From: Dysgonomonas sp. PF1-14
Lineage (GTDB): Bacteria; Bacteroidota; Bacteroidia; Bacteroidales; Dysgonomonadaceae
DNA length: 64,000 nucleotides
Reading direction: 5' to 3'
NCBI RefSeq assembly: GCF_029892965.1
Contig: NZ_JARXWN010000001.1
Location: forward strand, 186,001-250,000
The position numbers were made by a program, and so were the translations under genes. Shown here in pieces: positions 50,993-61,363 of this stretch; within the stretch, counting starts at the first letter, position 1, and each line of letters starts with the position of its first letter. The notes under the pieces were generated by a model. That model was given only the letters and a program-made list of their open reading frames with translations. It had not been told where the DNA came from and made no database searches.

Positions 50993-52933
50993 ATGAACAA
51001 TTACGGATTTGTACGCTTTGCTGCGGCTAGCCCTTCTCTGAGGGTGGCAGACTGTGATTATAATACAAGCGAAATACTGAAAATCATAGATGAAGCCGAG
51101 TCGCGGAATGTATCGGCCATAGTCTTTCCCGAATTGTGCATAACAGGCTATACCTGTGCAGATTTATTTCTGCAACGCACCCTTCTCGATGGAGCAGAAG
51201 GATCGCTTCGTCAGATAAAAGATGCTACGAAAGGTCGTTCTATAGTAGTTGTTGTAGGGGCTCCATTGCAAATATCGGGCAGGCTTTATAATATGGCTGT
51301 GGCCATATGCGGTGGTCGCATTCTGGGAGCAGTGCCTAAAACATTTCTGCCTAACTATAGCGAGTTTTACGAAATGAGATGGTTCTCTTCATCCGGAGAG
51401 CTGAAAGAAACATCGGCGATTATCTGTGGAGAGAAAGTACCTGTCGGTATCAACCTGATCTTTAAAACTCCCGATTACAATTTTGCGATAGATATATGTG
51501 AAGACCTGTGGACTCCGATTCCACCGTCATGTCTCACTTCACTGAACGGAGCAGAGGTGATATTCAACCTGTCGGCAAGTAATGAGACTGCGGGGAAACA
51601 GGGTTACCGCAAGGTATTGGTCAGCCAGCAATCGGCGCGCTGTATAGCAGGTTATGTATATGCTGCTGCGGGTAATGGTGAATCTACTACAGATATCGTG
51701 TTTTCGGGTAGCAGTATGATTGCCGAAAACGGCTCTGTACTTGCCGAAGGGGAACGTTTCACGTTCGACAGTAAGCTTACTGTTGCCGATATAGATATAG
51801 AGCGGTTACGCAACGACAGGCTGAAGAATAAGTCCTTCTCTGTATCGGAATACAGCTTCCTGAAAGATATGCAGATACAGTATGTTGATGTAGAAGCGGC
51901 TGTAAACTATTCTGAATTTAAACTTCAACGACGTATCCCGTCCATGCCATTTGTACCTGCTGATGATAATATGCTGAACGACCGTTGCGATGAAATATTC
52001 TCGATACAGGTCGGAGGTCTGGCAAAACGCCTGCTGCATACCAATATACAATCTGCCGTAATAGGAGTATCGGGTGGTCTCGATTCTACATTGGCTCTGC
52101 TGGTACTCGTAAAAGCATTCGATAAATTGAATCTTTCCCGAAAGAATATATATGGTATCACAATGCCCGGATTCGGGACAACAGACCGCACATATACTAA
52201 TGCCATAAAGCTGATGCAGTCTTTAGGTGTCACTATTAAAGAGATATCAATAAAAGATGCGGTTATACAGCACTTCAAGGATATAGAGCACGACAGCGAT
52301 GTACACGATATAACATACGAGAACTCACAGGCGCGCGAGCGTACACAGATATTGATGGATTATGCCAACAAAGTGAACGGATTGGTTATAGGTACAGGCG
52401 ACCTGTCTGAACTGGCTCTCGGCTGGTGTACCTACAATGGCGATCACATGTCGATGTATGCTGTGAATACAGGTATTCCGAAAACACTGGTGCGCACACT
52501 GGTGGCATGGATATCGCGCATGCACATGGATAATATATCGAAAACCGTATTAGATGATGTGATAGAAACACCGGTGAGTCCGGAGTTGCTGCCAGCCGAT
52601 AAAGACGGAAATATAGCGCAGAAGACCGAAGATGTGGTAGGGCCATATGTCTTGCACGATTTCTTCTTGTATTATGTGCTTCGTTTCGGCTTTTCTCCTG
52701 TCAAGATATATTATCTGGCACAACACGCATTCGCAGAACAGTATCAGAAAGAAGAGATACTGAAATGGCTGAAGGTGTTTTTTCGCCGCTTCTTTTCACA
52801 GCAGTTTAAGCGTTCCTGCATGCCTGATGGACCTAAAGTAGGATCGGTAAACCTGTCGCCGAGAGGAGACTGGCGGATGCCTAGCGATGCGGCTGTAGGC
52901 CTGTGGTTAAAAGAATTAGAGGCCATAGACTAA
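50993..52933 (+). CDS. nadE: Glutamine-dependent NAD+ synthetase
   Basis: The 646-residue two-domain enzyme has an N-terminal nitrilase-fold glutaminase (residues 1-300) with catalytic segments VFPELCITGYT (Glu), KTFLPNYSEFYE (Lys) and AIDICEDLWTPIPP (Cys). The C-terminal ATP-pyrophosphatase domain has the P-loop VSGGLDSTLAL near residue 358. It amidates deamido-NAD+ with ammonia tunnelled from glutamine, the last step of NAD synthesis. The length fits the glutamine-dependent class, as in Mycobacterium and many Bacteroidetes. A secreted-protein gene follows after 45 bases. Confidence 0.95.
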   Translation: MNNYGFVRFAAASPSLRVADCDYNTSEILKIIDEAESRNVSAIVFPELCITGYTCADLFLQRTLLDGAEGSLRQIKDATKGRSIVVVVGAPLQISGRLYNMAVAICGGRILGAVPKTFLPNYSEFYEMRWFSSSGELKETSAIICGEKVPVGINLIFKTPDYNFAIDICEDLWTPIPPSCLTSLNGAEVIFNLSASNETAGKQGYRKVLVSQQSARCIAGYVYAAAGNGESTTDIVFSGSSMIAENGSVLAEGERFTFDSKLTVADIDIERLRNDRLKNKSFSVSEYSFLKDMQIQYVDVEAAVNYSEFKLQRRIPSMPFVPADDNMLNDRCDEIFSIQVGGLAKRLLHTNIQSAVIGVSGGLDSTLALLVLVKAFDKLNLSRKNIYGITMPGFGTTDRTYTNAIKLMQSLGVTIKEISIKDAVIQHFKDIEHDSDVHDITYENSQARERTQILMDYANKVNGLVIGTGDLSELALGWCTYNGDHMSMYAVNTGIPKTLVRTLVAWISRMHMDNISKTVLDDVIETPVSPELLPADKDGNIAQKTEDVVGPYVLHDFFLYYVLRFGFSPVKIYYLAQHAFAEQYQKEEILKWLKVFFRRFFSQQFKRSCMPDGPKVGSVNLSPRGDWRMPSDAAVGLWLKELEAID

Positions 52934-52978
52934 TAAGAAAGAGAAACAACATAGACGAATAAACACTTTACACACACT

Positions 52979-53740
52979 ATGAAGAAAATATTACTTCTTA
53001 TATTGTTGATGGGTATTGCCATCACGAAAGGCGATGCGCAGACATCAGCCATAAAACAGGGACTGAAAGGGAAAGTAAAAAGCTGTAAGGAGACTGTATA
53101 TGATGAAACTGTACTTTCGGCTGTGAAGAAAAACACAAAACGCCTGAATTCATTTGTCAGCAATTTCGATGAAAGGGGAAACCTGACTCAGAAGGAAATG
53201 TACAATGGTTCGGATGTATTGGTATTCAGAATAGAATACGAATACAAGGGCGGGCAATTACAAAAGCTGACGGAAACTTACCATGAACTGAATACCCCTG
53301 TTGTAATTACACGCGAATTGATGTCTTCCACAGCAAGCCAAAATGTATGGAAACAAGTGAGAAATGCAAGTGGGGATATACGCTCAGACACACTGTATCA
53401 GGTAAAGTCTGATGGGGGGAGAACTCTTGTAATACAAGATAAGGACGGACGTATAATAAATATGGAAAAGTATAATGAGGACGGGTTGCTCAACGAATAT
53501 AAGCAGGTGTCAGACGCGCATGCCAAATACTCGATCTGGTTTATAAATACATTCGATTATCGTAAACTCATTGTAGAGACTGAGTTTTTGAAGCCATTTA
53601 GTCCTGTTCACGAAGAGCAGTCGAAGATTTTCTACAGATACTTCATGTTCGATGATCAGAAGAACTGGGTGATGCGCACGAATATAGAAAACGGTTCTGT
53701 GATTAATATAACCAAGAGAGAGATAGAATACTATAAATAA
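52979..53740 (+). CDS. Hypothetical secreted protein with YD/MORN-like strands
   Basis: The 253-residue protein has a signal peptide (KKILLLILLMGIAITKGDAQ). The mature part begins LKGKVKSCKETVYDE and runs as short beta-hairpin units (FDERGNLTQKEMYNGSD, IEYEYKGGQLQKLTETY, KDGRIINMEKYNEDGLLNEY). These resemble the loose toxin_wap/YD-like hairpin repeats seen in many Bacteroidetes secreted proteins. No function can be assigned. It is probably transcribed with nadE or from a local promoter, and is closed by a bidirectional terminator. Confidence 0.75.
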   Translation: MKKILLLILLMGIAITKGDAQTSAIKQGLKGKVKSCKETVYDETVLSAVKKNTKRLNSFVSNFDERGNLTQKEMYNGSDVLVFRIEYEYKGGQLQKLTETYHELNTPVVITRELMSSTASQNVWKQVRNASGDIRSDTLYQVKSDGGRTLVIQDKDGRIINMEKYNEDGLLNEYKQVSDAHAKYSIWFINTFDYRKLIVETEFLKPFSPVHEEQSKIFYRYFMFDDQKNWVMRTNIENGSVINITKREIEYYK

Positions 53741-53744
53741 AATA

Positions 53745-53776
53745 ACAAAGGATGCTTAAAGTTAAGCATCCTTTGT
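53745..53776. terminator. Bidirectional terminator between convergent genes
   Basis: ACAAAGGATGCTTAA (53745-53759) and TTAAGCATCCTTTGT (53762-53776) form a 15-bp perfect stem with a two-base loop. It lies two bases from the convergent MFS stop and five from the secreted-protein stop. Confidence 0.88.
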
Positions 53777-53778
53777 CT

Positions 53779-55014
53779 TTATTCCTTACTTCCTTTTGTA
53801 GACCGTCCGAGTTCTTGTATAGCAGGAACAAACAAGGCAATAATGCCGATGATAAGTGTGGCAACTCCCGCTATGATAAAAGCATTCAGTAATCCGATCC
53901 TTTCGGCAATAAGTCCTGTGGCAAGCAATCCCGGTATGGTGGGCAGTAAGCTGACACTATCATATATGGAGAATACCCGTCCGAGTGCAGCCGGATCTAT
54001 CTTTGTTTGGAGAATTACAGTGAACGAACTCCAGTAGACCGACCCTGCGATACCACTGATTGCTGTGAGTAGCACGAATAGCACAAAACCCGATGTGGGT
54101 AAAACACCCATTATCCAGTATGTGATACCTAAGCCGATGGCGACAATATTCATGCTGAGTACCTTATTCGCCGTCTTCATAAATTTGAGGCTGAGGAATG
54201 CACCTCCCACGAGCATACCTATACCCCATGCTGTTTCTACCAGCCCCATCTGATAGGCGTTCCCGCCGAAATAGCTTGTAGTCATCAGCGGATAAAGGGC
54301 AGAAATAGGGACAATGAAAAATGTGATGCCTATAACTGCCAGCATAAGGTAGGTTATTCCCTTATTCATAAACAGGTGCCTTATTCCCTCCTTAATCTCG
54401 AGCCATACATCCGGCTCTACATCTTCCTTCTTTTCAGGATTTGGTATTACTACGAAGAGGAGCGAGGTGCAGGCTATTATTGCCCCCAGTACATCCAGCA
54501 TCATTACATAAGTCATATCCAGCAGCGAAATCAATATTGCTCCCAGTGCGGGGCCTGCAATGTTGCTGATAGACTGTATCATCTGATTGATTCCAGCGAT
54601 TCGCATCAGTTCACTTTCGGGTGCTAATAACGGAACAGATGCCTGCATAGCAGGTACATGAAACGCACTCCCTGCCGATCTTAATGCCAGCAAGATGTAT
54701 ATAAGCCACAGGGGGGTAATATCCAGATAGAACAGAATGCCTAACGCTGCCGAGCAAAGGGCGACAAAGCTGTCGGCCAATATCATGGTTCGCTTACGAT
54801 CCCACCGGTCGACATATACTCCGGTGAACAATCCAAGTATGATAAATGGTAGTAGTACCGCGATCATGGCATAAGCCAGTACTTCGGCCGATCCTGTTTC
54901 TGTACTCAGCCAGAATACGACGGCAAATCCGACAATAGAACTGCTGAGCGTAGAGAAGAATTGCCCTGACCAGATTATCGCGAAAGTTTTTTTCCAGTTA
55001 TGTGTATTATTCAT
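53779..55014 (-). CDS. MFS transporter, MFS_3/MefA-EntS-like exporter
   Basis: From the ATG at 55014 (MNNTHNWKKTFAIIWSGQFF) the protein has 411 residues; an ATG at 55044 adds ten. The sequence pattern (FSTLSSSIVGFAVVFWLSTETGSAE, then GLFTGVYVDRWDRKRTMILA as the MFS motif A) is that of the MFS_3 group, which includes the macrolide exporter MefA and the enterobactin exporter EntS. There are twelve membrane segments. Export of a drug or siderophore-like compound is a family-based guess; no biosynthetic or resistance genes lie nearby. It shares the bidirectional terminator with its convergent neighbour. Confidence 0.88.
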   Translation of the reverse strand: MNNTHNWKKTFAIIWSGQFFSTLSSSIVGFAVVFWLSTETGSAEVLAYAMIAVLLPFIILGLFTGVYVDRWDRKRTMILADSFVALCSAALGILFYLDITPLWLIYILLALRSAGSAFHVPAMQASVPLLAPESELMRIAGINQMIQSISNIAGPALGAILISLLDMTYVMMLDVLGAIIACTSLLFVVIPNPEKKEDVEPDVWLEIKEGIRHLFMNKGITYLMLAVIGITFFIVPISALYPLMTTSYFGGNAYQMGLVETAWGIGMLVGGAFLSLKFMKTANKVLSMNIVAIGLGITYWIMGVLPTSGFVLFVLLTAISGIAGSVYWSSFTVILQTKIDPAALGRVFSIYDSVSLLPTIPGLLATGLIAERIGLLNAFIIAGVATLIIGIIALFVPAIQELGRSTKGSKE

Positions 55015-55426
55015 AAATAAATTATCTATACGTAAGAGGGGCAAAAGACCCGAATCAATCCGGAGTGCCGTTTGATGTTAATTAAACAAATATGAATAAA
55101 AATTGATTTTGCCTTAAAGTGTATTTAAGGATTTCCGGAGCCGGTGTGATACCTACTCAGAGAAATAATGCGGAATAGAGGTTTAACAGTAACATACTTT
55201 ATGCTTTTGCGGCTACAAAGTTATATATTTATTTCGACTAATGTTAAATAGTGGAACCTATTATTTAAAATGTAAGATAGACAGGTGATTATCGGTTTTA
55301 TTAGTTGCATAGACAACAAATATTTGATTATCAGATAGATAAATAACCTAAATTTTAACATAGTTTCTTTTGAAACTAATATATTAGGTTTATCTTTGCA
55401 ACCTCATTTAACTAATTTTGTGCAAA
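55015..55426. other. Gene-free divergent promoter region
   Basis: No gene or repeat is seen in these 412 bases. A minus-strand -7-like box reading TAACTTTG (55216-55223) may serve the MFS gene. The clear promoter for the FadL-like gene lies at 55369-55398. The rest is AT-rich without recognisable structure. Confidence 0.5.
55369..55398 (+). promoter_or_regulatory. Bacteroidetes-type promoter for the FadL-like gene
   Basis: TTTG (55369-55372), an 18-base spacer and TATCTTTG (55391-55398) closely match the TTTG-N19-TAnnTTTG consensus. The start codon at 55427 lies 28 bases after the -7 box. Confidence 0.75.
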
Positions 55427-56857
55427 ATGAATAAAATCAAACTGGCTTCGTTAGCCATAATCACTTTATGCAGTTCCTCTATGGCGTTTGCCGGAGGCAT
55501 ACTTACCAATACAAATCAGAGTGCGCATTTTGCTCGTATGCTTGCGCGTGATGCTTCTACACAGATAGATGCTGTATATACAAACCCAGCCGGACTAGTG
55601 AAGCTAAATGATGGCTTTCATTTCTCATTTACTAATCAAAGCGCATTTCAGACGCGTACGATAACATCAACCTCTCCCATATTCATGATGAATGGAGGAA
55701 GTGATGTCAGAGAATTTGAGGGTACGGCTTCTGCTCCTATTATCCCTAGTTTACAAGGAGCATATAAAACAGGAAAGTGGGTATTGTCTGGTAGTTTTGC
55801 TATTTCTGGAGGTGGAGGAAAGGCTACATTTGATAATGGATTACCTTCTTTTGAAGCCGCAGCAGGTGCCAGTGTCGCTTTGATTAATCAAGCTCAGGCT
55901 TTGACAGGATTTAAAGCTAATCAATATCAGGTTCAGCAAAGTATGAAAGGTTCGAATTTTATATTTGGAGGGCAGCTAGGGGGGAGTTATCAAATCAATG
56001 ATATGTTTTCTGTTTATGGAGGTTTCAGATTAAATATAGTTAGCAATAAGTATGAAGGACATTTGAGAGGTTTGAAAATGAACCTTACTCCAACAAGTTC
56101 GGAAGGGTATGGAAATCATATGTCTTATGCAAACCAGATTCTGGAAGCAATCGCAGCTAACCCATCGGTAACAGATCAGGACAGGCAAATGATCGGCATA
56201 TTGGTTAAAGCATCTAGTGATGAAGGTGCTCAACTTGAATCCAAGCAGTCGGGATGGGGGGTAGCACCTATTCTGGGATTCAATTTTAATTATAAAGATA
56301 GGCTGAATGTTGGGATGAAATATGAATTTAAGACAGCCTTAGATGTAGAGAATAATACAAAGAGAGATGATACTGGCTTGTACAGTGACGGTGTTAATAC
56401 TGCACACGATATACCAGCTTTATTTACAGTAGGAGTTTCATACAAAATCTTACCACAACTTGAAGCAAGTATCGGGTATCATCACTTCTTTGATTCTAAT
56501 GCAAAAATGGCTGATGATAAGCAAAAATATGCAGGGGGAACTAATGAATTTCTTGCAGGTGTGGAATATCAGATAAATAGGTTGTTTCTTGTTAGTGCAG
56601 GAGGTCAAATAACACGATATGGAGTGGGGGACACTTTCCAGAGAGACTTGAGCTTTTCATGTAATTCTTACTCTATAGGATTTGGTGGAGCTGTAAATGT
56701 TTCCCCAAATGTAAAAATTAATGTTGGTTATTTTTGGACTACATATTCCGATTATACAAAAGAGCCGGGAGGGGGTATCGGATCAATAATTACCAATAAA
56801 GATGTATTCTCACGTACGAATAAAGTGTTTGCAGCCGGAGTTGATTTCTCTTTCTAA
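55427..56857 (+). CDS. OmpP1/FadL/TodX-family outer-membrane transporter
   Basis: From the ATG at 55427 the protein has 476 residues with a signal peptide ending SMAFA at about residue 21; a TTG nine bases upstream is a weaker start. It opens GGILTNTNQSAHFARMLARD and DAVYTNPAGLVKLNDG, the classic FadL/OmpP1 N-terminus with the NPA(G/A) motif. Long amphipathic strands follow, and the end is FAAGVDFSF. FadL-type barrels take up long-chain fatty acids or other hydrophobic compounds through a lateral opening. The C-terminal region NVSPNVKINVGYFWTTYSDY is typical. It has a strong promoter and its own terminator, and is monocistronic. Confidence 0.9.
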   Translation: MNKIKLASLAIITLCSSSMAFAGGILTNTNQSAHFARMLARDASTQIDAVYTNPAGLVKLNDGFHFSFTNQSAFQTRTITSTSPIFMMNGGSDVREFEGTASAPIIPSLQGAYKTGKWVLSGSFAISGGGGKATFDNGLPSFEAAAGASVALINQAQALTGFKANQYQVQQSMKGSNFIFGGQLGGSYQINDMFSVYGGFRLNIVSNKYEGHLRGLKMNLTPTSSEGYGNHMSYANQILEAIAANPSVTDQDRQMIGILVKASSDEGAQLESKQSGWGVAPILGFNFNYKDRLNVGMKYEFKTALDVENNTKRDDTGLYSDGVNTAHDIPALFTVGVSYKILPQLEASIGYHHFFDSNAKMADDKQKYAGGTNEFLAGVEYQINRLFLVSAGGQITRYGVGDTFQRDLSFSCNSYSIGFGGAVNVSPNVKINVGYFWTTYSDYTKEPGGGIGSIITNKDVFSRTNKVFAAGVDFSF

Positions 56858-56889
56858 GAAAAAGGATAACTTATTATAATAAAAATAAG

Positions 56890-56930
56890 AAAGAGTAGTT
56901 GAACCAATGGTTTCAGCTACTCTTTTTCTT
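56890..56930 (+). terminator. Terminator after the FadL-like gene
   Basis: AAGAGTAGTTGAACC and GGTTTCAGCTACTCTT form an imperfect stem of about 15 bp closed by a short loop, followed by TTTCTTTATT. It lies 33 bases past the stop. Confidence 0.8.
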
Positions 56931-56948
56931 TATTTTTCTTTATAAATA

Positions 56949-56980
56949 TTTGGCTAATTAATTGATAATGTCTACATTTG
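56949..56980 (+). promoter_or_regulatory. Promoter of the str-S10 ribosomal operon
   Basis: TTTG (56949-56952), a 20-base spacer and TACATTTG (56973-56980) match the consensus. The rpsL start is 144 bases downstream, leaving a leader that could carry regulatory structure, though none obvious was seen. Confidence 0.75.
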
Positions 56981-57124
56981 CAACCCGAATAAAGCATGAA
57001 AAGAGGCTTGTTTTGGTGGCAAATAACTGATTGTCATTGAAATAGCTTCTGTTTATGTGTTGGTTCGTTAAAGAAATGAATGTATAATAAAAAATGAATT
57101 AAAAGTTCTAAAGATTAAAACAAG

Positions 57125-57532
57125 ATGCCTACAATTCAACAATTAGTAAGAAAAGGACGTACTGTTTTGGTTGAAAAGAGTAAATCTCGTGCACTGGATG
57201 CATGCCCTCAACGCAGGGGTGTATGTATTCGCGTGTACACAACTACTCCTAAAAAACCTAATTCAGCGATGCGTAAAGTAGCACGTGTGCGTTTAACAAA
57301 CACAAAAGAGGTGAATGCATATATTCCGGGAGAAGGACATAACCTGCAAGAGCACTCTATTGTACTAGTTAGGGGCGGTCGTGTGAAAGACCTTCCGGGA
57401 GTTCGTTATCACATTGTACGTGGTACACTGGATACAGCCGGAGTGAATGGTCGTACACAGCGCCGTTCGAAGTACGGAGCAAAACGTCCTAAACCGGGAG
57501 CAGCACCAGCTGCAGGAGCTAAGAAGAAATAA
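57125..57532 (+). CDS. rpsL: 30S ribosomal protein S12
   Basis: The 135-residue protein matches S12, including [20 protein letters not shown] and [14 protein letters not shown]. Lys43/Lys44 and the lysine before DLPGVR, the usual sites of streptomycin-resistance changes, are wild type. The C-terminus has the Ala/Pro/Lys extension ([14 protein letters not shown]) often seen in Bacteroidetes. It is the first gene of the operon, in the decoding centre of the small subunit. Confidence 0.98.
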   Translation: MPTIQQLVRKGRTVLVEKSKSRALDACPQRRGVCIRVYTTTPKKPNSAMRKVARVRLTNTKEVNAYIPGEGHNLQEHSIVLVRGGRVKDLPGVRYHIVRGTLDTAGVNGRTQRRSKYGAKRPKPGAAPAAGAKKK

Positions 57533-57694
57533 TTCTGTTAGTAATCCCTTAACCGAGATTTTTAATTAAAGTATTAAAACGGTTTAAGTTTATTGGATAG
57601 GCTATATACAGGTTGAGTAAATGATTCGGCGGAATCGTTGAAGACGCTAAAAATTGGCAGCCAAAAACAAAAACAAAATTTTTGAAGTAAAAAA
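57533..57694 (+). promoter_or_regulatory. rpsL-rpsG intercistronic region with possible structured leader
   Basis: The 162-base spacer can form a stem from CTTAACCG (57547 onward) with CGGTTTAAG (to about 57590), and a small hairpin GATTC-GGCG-GAATC (about 57622-57635). In E. coli the equivalent spacer binds S7 for autoregulation; whether this one does is unknown. Confidence 0.35.
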
Positions 57695-58171
57695 ATGAGA
57701 AAAGCAAAACCAAAGAAAAGACAGATCCTTCCGGATCCTGTTTTCGGTGATGTAAAGGTTACAAAGTTTGTAAACCACTTGATGTATGATGGTAAAAAAT
57801 CTACAGCTTTCGATATATTCTATGGTGCATTGGAAACTGTAAAGAAAAAACTACCAAACGAAGAAAAGTCCGCTTTGGAAATATGGAAAGCAGCATTGGA
57901 TAATGTAACTCCACAAGTAGAAGTGAAGTCTCGCCGTGTAGGTGGTGCAACATTTCAGGTTCCTACCGAAATCCGTCCCGACCGCAAAGAATCAATCTGT
58001 ATGAAAAATCTTATTCTGTACGCTCGCAAGAGAGGCGGAAAGACTATGGCCGATAAATTAGCGGCTGAAATTACAGATGCGTTTAATAGTCAAGGAGGAG
58101 CATTCAAAAGAAAAGAAGATATGCACAGAATGGCTGAAGCTAACCGTGCCTTCGCTCACTTCAGATTTTAA
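57695..58171 (+). CDS. rpsG: 30S ribosomal protein S7
   Basis: The 158-residue protein opens [20 protein letters not shown] and contains [34 protein letters not shown] and the C-terminal [18 protein letters not shown], all S7 hallmarks. S7 starts assembly of the 30S head. It follows rpsL after a 162-base spacer and precedes fusA by 24 bases. Confidence 0.98.
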   Translation: MRKAKPKKRQILPDPVFGDVKVTKFVNHLMYDGKKSTAFDIFYGALETVKKKLPNEEKSALEIWKAALDNVTPQVEVKSRRVGGATFQVPTEIRPDRKESICMKNLILYARKRGGKTMADKLAAEITDAFNSQGGAFKRKEDMHRMAEANRAFAHFRF

Positions 58172-58195
58172 CAAAAAGGTTACAGTTAAAAAACG

Positions 58196-60322
58196 ATGGC
58201 AAAAAATATTGATAATTTAAAAAATACAAGAAATATAGGCATCATGGCTCACATTGATGCCGGTAAAACCACAACTTCTGAACGTATCCTATTCTATACA
58301 GGCCTTACCCACAAAATTGGAGAAACCCATGACGGTACAGCCACTATGGACTGGATGGATCAGGAGCAGGAGCGTGGTATCACCATTACCTCTGCGGCTA
58401 CTACCACTCAGTGGAAGTATGACAATGAGATGTATAAGATCAACCTGATTGATACTCCCGGACACGTTGACTTCACCGTAGAGGTGGAACGTTCATTGCG
58501 TGTGCTGGATGGATCAATAGCGACATTCGACTCTGTAGCAGGTGTTGAGCCTCAGTCAGAAACAGTATGGCGTCAGGCTGATAAATACGAAGTACCGCGT
58601 ATATGCTACGTGAACAAGATGGACCGTTCCGGAGCTAACTTCTTTGAAGTAGTTCGTCAGGTGCGTGAAATGTTGGGAGCCAACCCTTGTCCTATTCAGG
58701 TGCCAATAGGAGCTGAAGAAACATTCAAAGGTATCGTAGACCTTGTAACTATGAAAGCTCTGTACTGGCACGATGAAACAATGGGAGCCGACTACCATGT
58801 AGAAGATATTCCGGCCGACCTGTTAGCTGAGGCAGAAGAGTGGAGAGGAAAAATGCTTGAGTCTATAGCCGAATGTGACGATGTATTGATGGAGAAATTC
58901 TTTGATGATCCATCAACAATCACCGAAGAGGAAATCTTAGTAGCCATCCGTAAAGGAACGCTATCTATGCAGATTACCCCTATGCTGTGCGGCTCTTCGT
59001 TCAAAAACAAAGGTGTGCAGCCTTTGTTGGATGCAGTTTGCTCTTACTTGCCAAGTCCGCTGGACACTCCTGCAATAGAAGGAGTAGATCCTCGCAATCC
59101 TGAAAAAGTAATAGTTCGCCATCCAAGCCCAAGCGATCCGTTTTGTGCTTTGGCATTTAAAATTGCAACAGACCCATTCGTAGGACGCTTGTGTTTCTTC
59201 CGTGTATATTCGGGAGAATTGCATGCTGGGTCTTACGTTTACAATACACGCTCTGAAAAGAAAGAACGTATTTCCCGTTTATTCCAGATGCACTCTAATA
59301 AGCAAAATCCGAAAGAAGTTATCGGTTGCGGTGATATCGGTGCAGGAGTAGGCTTTAAAGATATCCGTACTGGAGACACACTTTGTGACGAGAATGCGCC
59401 TATTACCCTTGAGGCAATGGACTTCCCAGATCCGGTTATCGGAATTGCTATCGAGCCTCAAACTCAGAAAGACGTGGATAAACTGGCTAACGGACTAGCT
59501 AAATTAGCTGAGGAAGACCCAACATTCCGTGTACATACAGACGAAGACTCCGGCCAGACCATTATCGAAGGTATGGGAGAGCTTCACCTTGATGTATTGA
59601 TAGAACGTCTGAAACGTGAATTTAAAGTAGAATGCAACCAGGGACGCCCTCAGGTATCATATAAAGAAGCAATTACTCAGACTGTCGAACTTCGCGAAGT
59701 TTACAAGAAACAATCCGGAGGTCGCGGTAAGTTTGCCGATATTATCGTTAAAGTTGGCCCTGCCGATGCAGACTTTGAAGGCGAATTGCAATTTATAGAT
59801 GAAGTAAAAGGTGGTAACGTTCCGAAAGAATTTATCCCTTCAGTTCAGAAAGGATTTGCTACAGCCATGAAAAATGGTGTACTAGCAGGATATGCTTTGG
59901 ATAAACTGAAAGTAGTTCTTGTAGACGGTTCATACCATACAGTAGACTCTGACCAGTTGTCATTTGAGCTTTGTGCTAAATTTGCATTCAAAAATGCTTG
60001 TGAAAAAGCCGGCCCTGCATTGCAAGAACCTATCATGAAAATCGAAGTGGTTACTCCGGAAGAAAGTATGGGTGATGTAATCTCTGACCTTAACAAACGT
60101 CGTGGTCAGGTAGAAGGTATGGAATCGAGCCGCTCGGGAGCACGTATTGTGAAAGCAAAAGTGCCGTTGGCAGAAATGTTCGGATATGTGACTTCATTGA
60201 GAACTATCACTTCGGGTAGAGCAACATCAGCGATGACATTCTCTCACTACGAAGAAGTTTCTCCTTCGATCGCACGTCAGGTGCTGACCGAAGTAAAAGG
60301 TCGCGTAGACTTGATCAAATAA
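58196..60322 (+). CDS. fusA: Elongation factor G
   Basis: The 708-residue translational GTPase has G1 AHIDAGKTT (residues 18-26), a switch I region with [11 protein letters not shown]3 DTPGHVDF, and G4 NKMDR. Domains II-V follow with [12 protein letters not shown] and the domain IV loop [14 protein letters not shown]. The length and all catalytic motifs are those of a canonical translocase; the switch I/II residues are intact, so it is not the GTP-hydrolysis-deficient EF-G2 type that some Bacteroides species also carry. It lies between rpsG and rpsJ, and a terminator-like hairpin follows. Confidence 0.97.
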   Translation: MAKNIDNLKNTRNIGIMAHIDAGKTTTSERILFYTGLTHKIGETHDGTATMDWMDQEQERGITITSAATTTQWKYDNEMYKINLIDTPGHVDFTVEVERSLRVLDGSIATFDSVAGVEPQSETVWRQADKYEVPRICYVNKMDRSGANFFEVVRQVREMLGANPCPIQVPIGAEETFKGIVDLVTMKALYWHDETMGADYHVEDIPADLLAEAEEWRGKMLESIAECDDVLMEKFFDDPSTITEEEILVAIRKGTLSMQITPMLCGSSFKNKGVQPLLDAVCSYLPSPLDTPAIEGVDPRNPEKVIVRHPSPSDPFCALAFKIATDPFVGRLCFFRVYSGELHAGSYVYNTRSEKKERISRLFQMHSNKQNPKEVIGCGDIGAGVGFKDIRTGDTLCDENAPITLEAMDFPDPVIGIAIEPQTQKDVDKLANGLAKLAEEDPTFRVHTDEDSGQTIIEGMGELHLDVLIERLKREFKVECNQGRPQVSYKEAITQTVELREVYKKQSGGRGKFADIIVKVGPADADFEGELQFIDEVKGGNVPKEFIPSVQKGFATAMKNGVLAGYALDKLKVVLVDGSYHTVDSDQLSFELCAKFAFKNACEKAGPALQEPIMKIEVVTPEESMGDVISDLNKRRGQVEGMESSRSGARIVKAKVPLAEMFGYVTSLRTITSGRATSAMTFSHYEEVSPSIARQVLTEVKGRVDLIK

Positions 60323-60327
60323 AAAAC

Positions 60328-60365
60328 AAGCTGTGGTTAGTGAATGACTCTTAACCACAGCTTTT
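60328..60365 (+). terminator. Terminator-like hairpin between fusA and rpsJ
   Basis: AAGCTGTGGTTA (60328-60339) and TAACCACAGCTT (60352-60363) form a 12-bp perfect stem with a 12-base loop, followed by a short T stretch (TTAT). It may reduce readthrough from the str genes into the S10 genes. Confidence 0.75.
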
Positions 60366-60398
60366 ATATAACAAGTACAATTAATTAAAAACCAAGTA

Positions 60399-60704
60399 AT
60401 GAGTCAAAAAATTAGAATTAAACTGAAATCGTACGATTACACATTGGTAGACAAGTCTGCCGAAAAGATCGTGAAAACAGTAAAAGCAACAGGTGCAGTA
60501 GTAAGCGGTCCAATTCCGTTGCCAACACACAAACGTATCTTTACTGTTAACCGTTCAACTTTCGTTAACAAGAAATCTCGTGAGCAGTTCGAACTGTCTT
60601 CTTATAAAAGACTGATCGATATCTACAGCTCTACAGCTAAAACTGTTGACGCATTGATGAAACTTGAGTTGCCAAGCGGAGTAGAAGTTGAAATCAAAGT
60701 TTGA
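60399..60704 (+). CDS. rpsJ: 30S ribosomal protein S10
   Basis: The 101-residue protein matches S10: [39 protein letters not shown], and the end [16 protein letters not shown]. It sits in the 30S head and also acts in antitermination as NusE. It follows fusA directly; the tuf gene that lies between fusA and rpsJ in many bacteria is absent, as is usual in Bacteroidetes. Confidence 0.98.
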   Translation: MSQKIRIKLKSYDYTLVDKSAEKIVKTVKATGAVVSGPIPLPTHKRIFTVNRSTFVNKKSREQFELSSYKRLIDIYSSTAKTVDALMKLELPSGVEVEIKV

Positions 60705-60742
60705 TGAAATTTAATATTAGTTTAAATAAATAATTAAGAGAA

Positions 60743-61363
60743 ATGCCAGGATTATTAGGAAAAAAAATCGGAATGACATCCGTTTTCAGTGCCGAGGGAA
60801 AAAATATTCCATGCACTGTTATCGAAGTGGGTCCTTGTGTTGTTACTCAGGTAAAAACAGCAGATACTGATGGTTACGAAGCTGTGCAGATTGGTTTTGT
60901 CGAAAAGAAAGACAAACACACCAATAAGCCACAGATCGGACACTTCAAAAAAGCTGGAGTAGCACCTCAAAGACACTTGGCCGAGTTCAAGTATGAAGAG
61001 AAGTACAATTTAGGTGACGTTATCACTGTAGATGGAATGTTCTCAATGGACGATCCTTATATAGACGTGACCGGTGTATCTAAAGGAAAAGGATTTCAAG
61101 GAGTAGTAAAACGCCACAACTTTAGCGGAGTCGGTGAAGCTACTCTGGGACAGCACAACCGCCTTCGTGCTCCGGGTTCTATCGGAGCTTGTTCATACCC
61201 TGCAAAGGTGTTTAAAGGAACAAGAATGGGTGGACAGATGGGTAACAAACAAGTTACTGTGCAAAACCTTGTGATCATAAAAATAATTCCGGAACATAAT
61301 CTTTTGTTGATTAAAGGTTCTATCCCGGGTAGTAAAGGTTCAATCGTTAGAATAGAAAGATAA
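60743..61363 (+). CDS. rplC: 50S ribosomal protein L3
   Basis: The 206-residue protein begins [20 protein letters not shown] and contains [19 protein letters not shown] and [18 protein letters not shown], diagnostic of L3. The glutamine in GGQMG is the known site of methylation by PrmB in enterobacteria. L3 lines the peptidyl-transferase region. The stop TAA and the rplD start overlap by one base (TAATG). Confidence 0.98.
   Translation: MPGLLGKKIGMTSVFSAEGKNIPCTVIEVGPCVVTQVKTADTDGYEAVQIGFVEKKDKHTNKPQIGHFKKAGVAPQRHLAEFKYEEKYNLGDVITVDGMFSMDDPYIDVTGVSKGKGFQGVVKRHNFSGVGEATLGQHNRLRAPGSIGACSYPAKVFKGTRMGGQMGNKQVTVQNLVIIKIIPEHNLLLIKGSIPGSKGSIVRIER

Noticed and set aside
57125..57532. Streptomycin-resistance allele of rpsL
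   Set aside because: The lysines at the two usual positions are unchanged.
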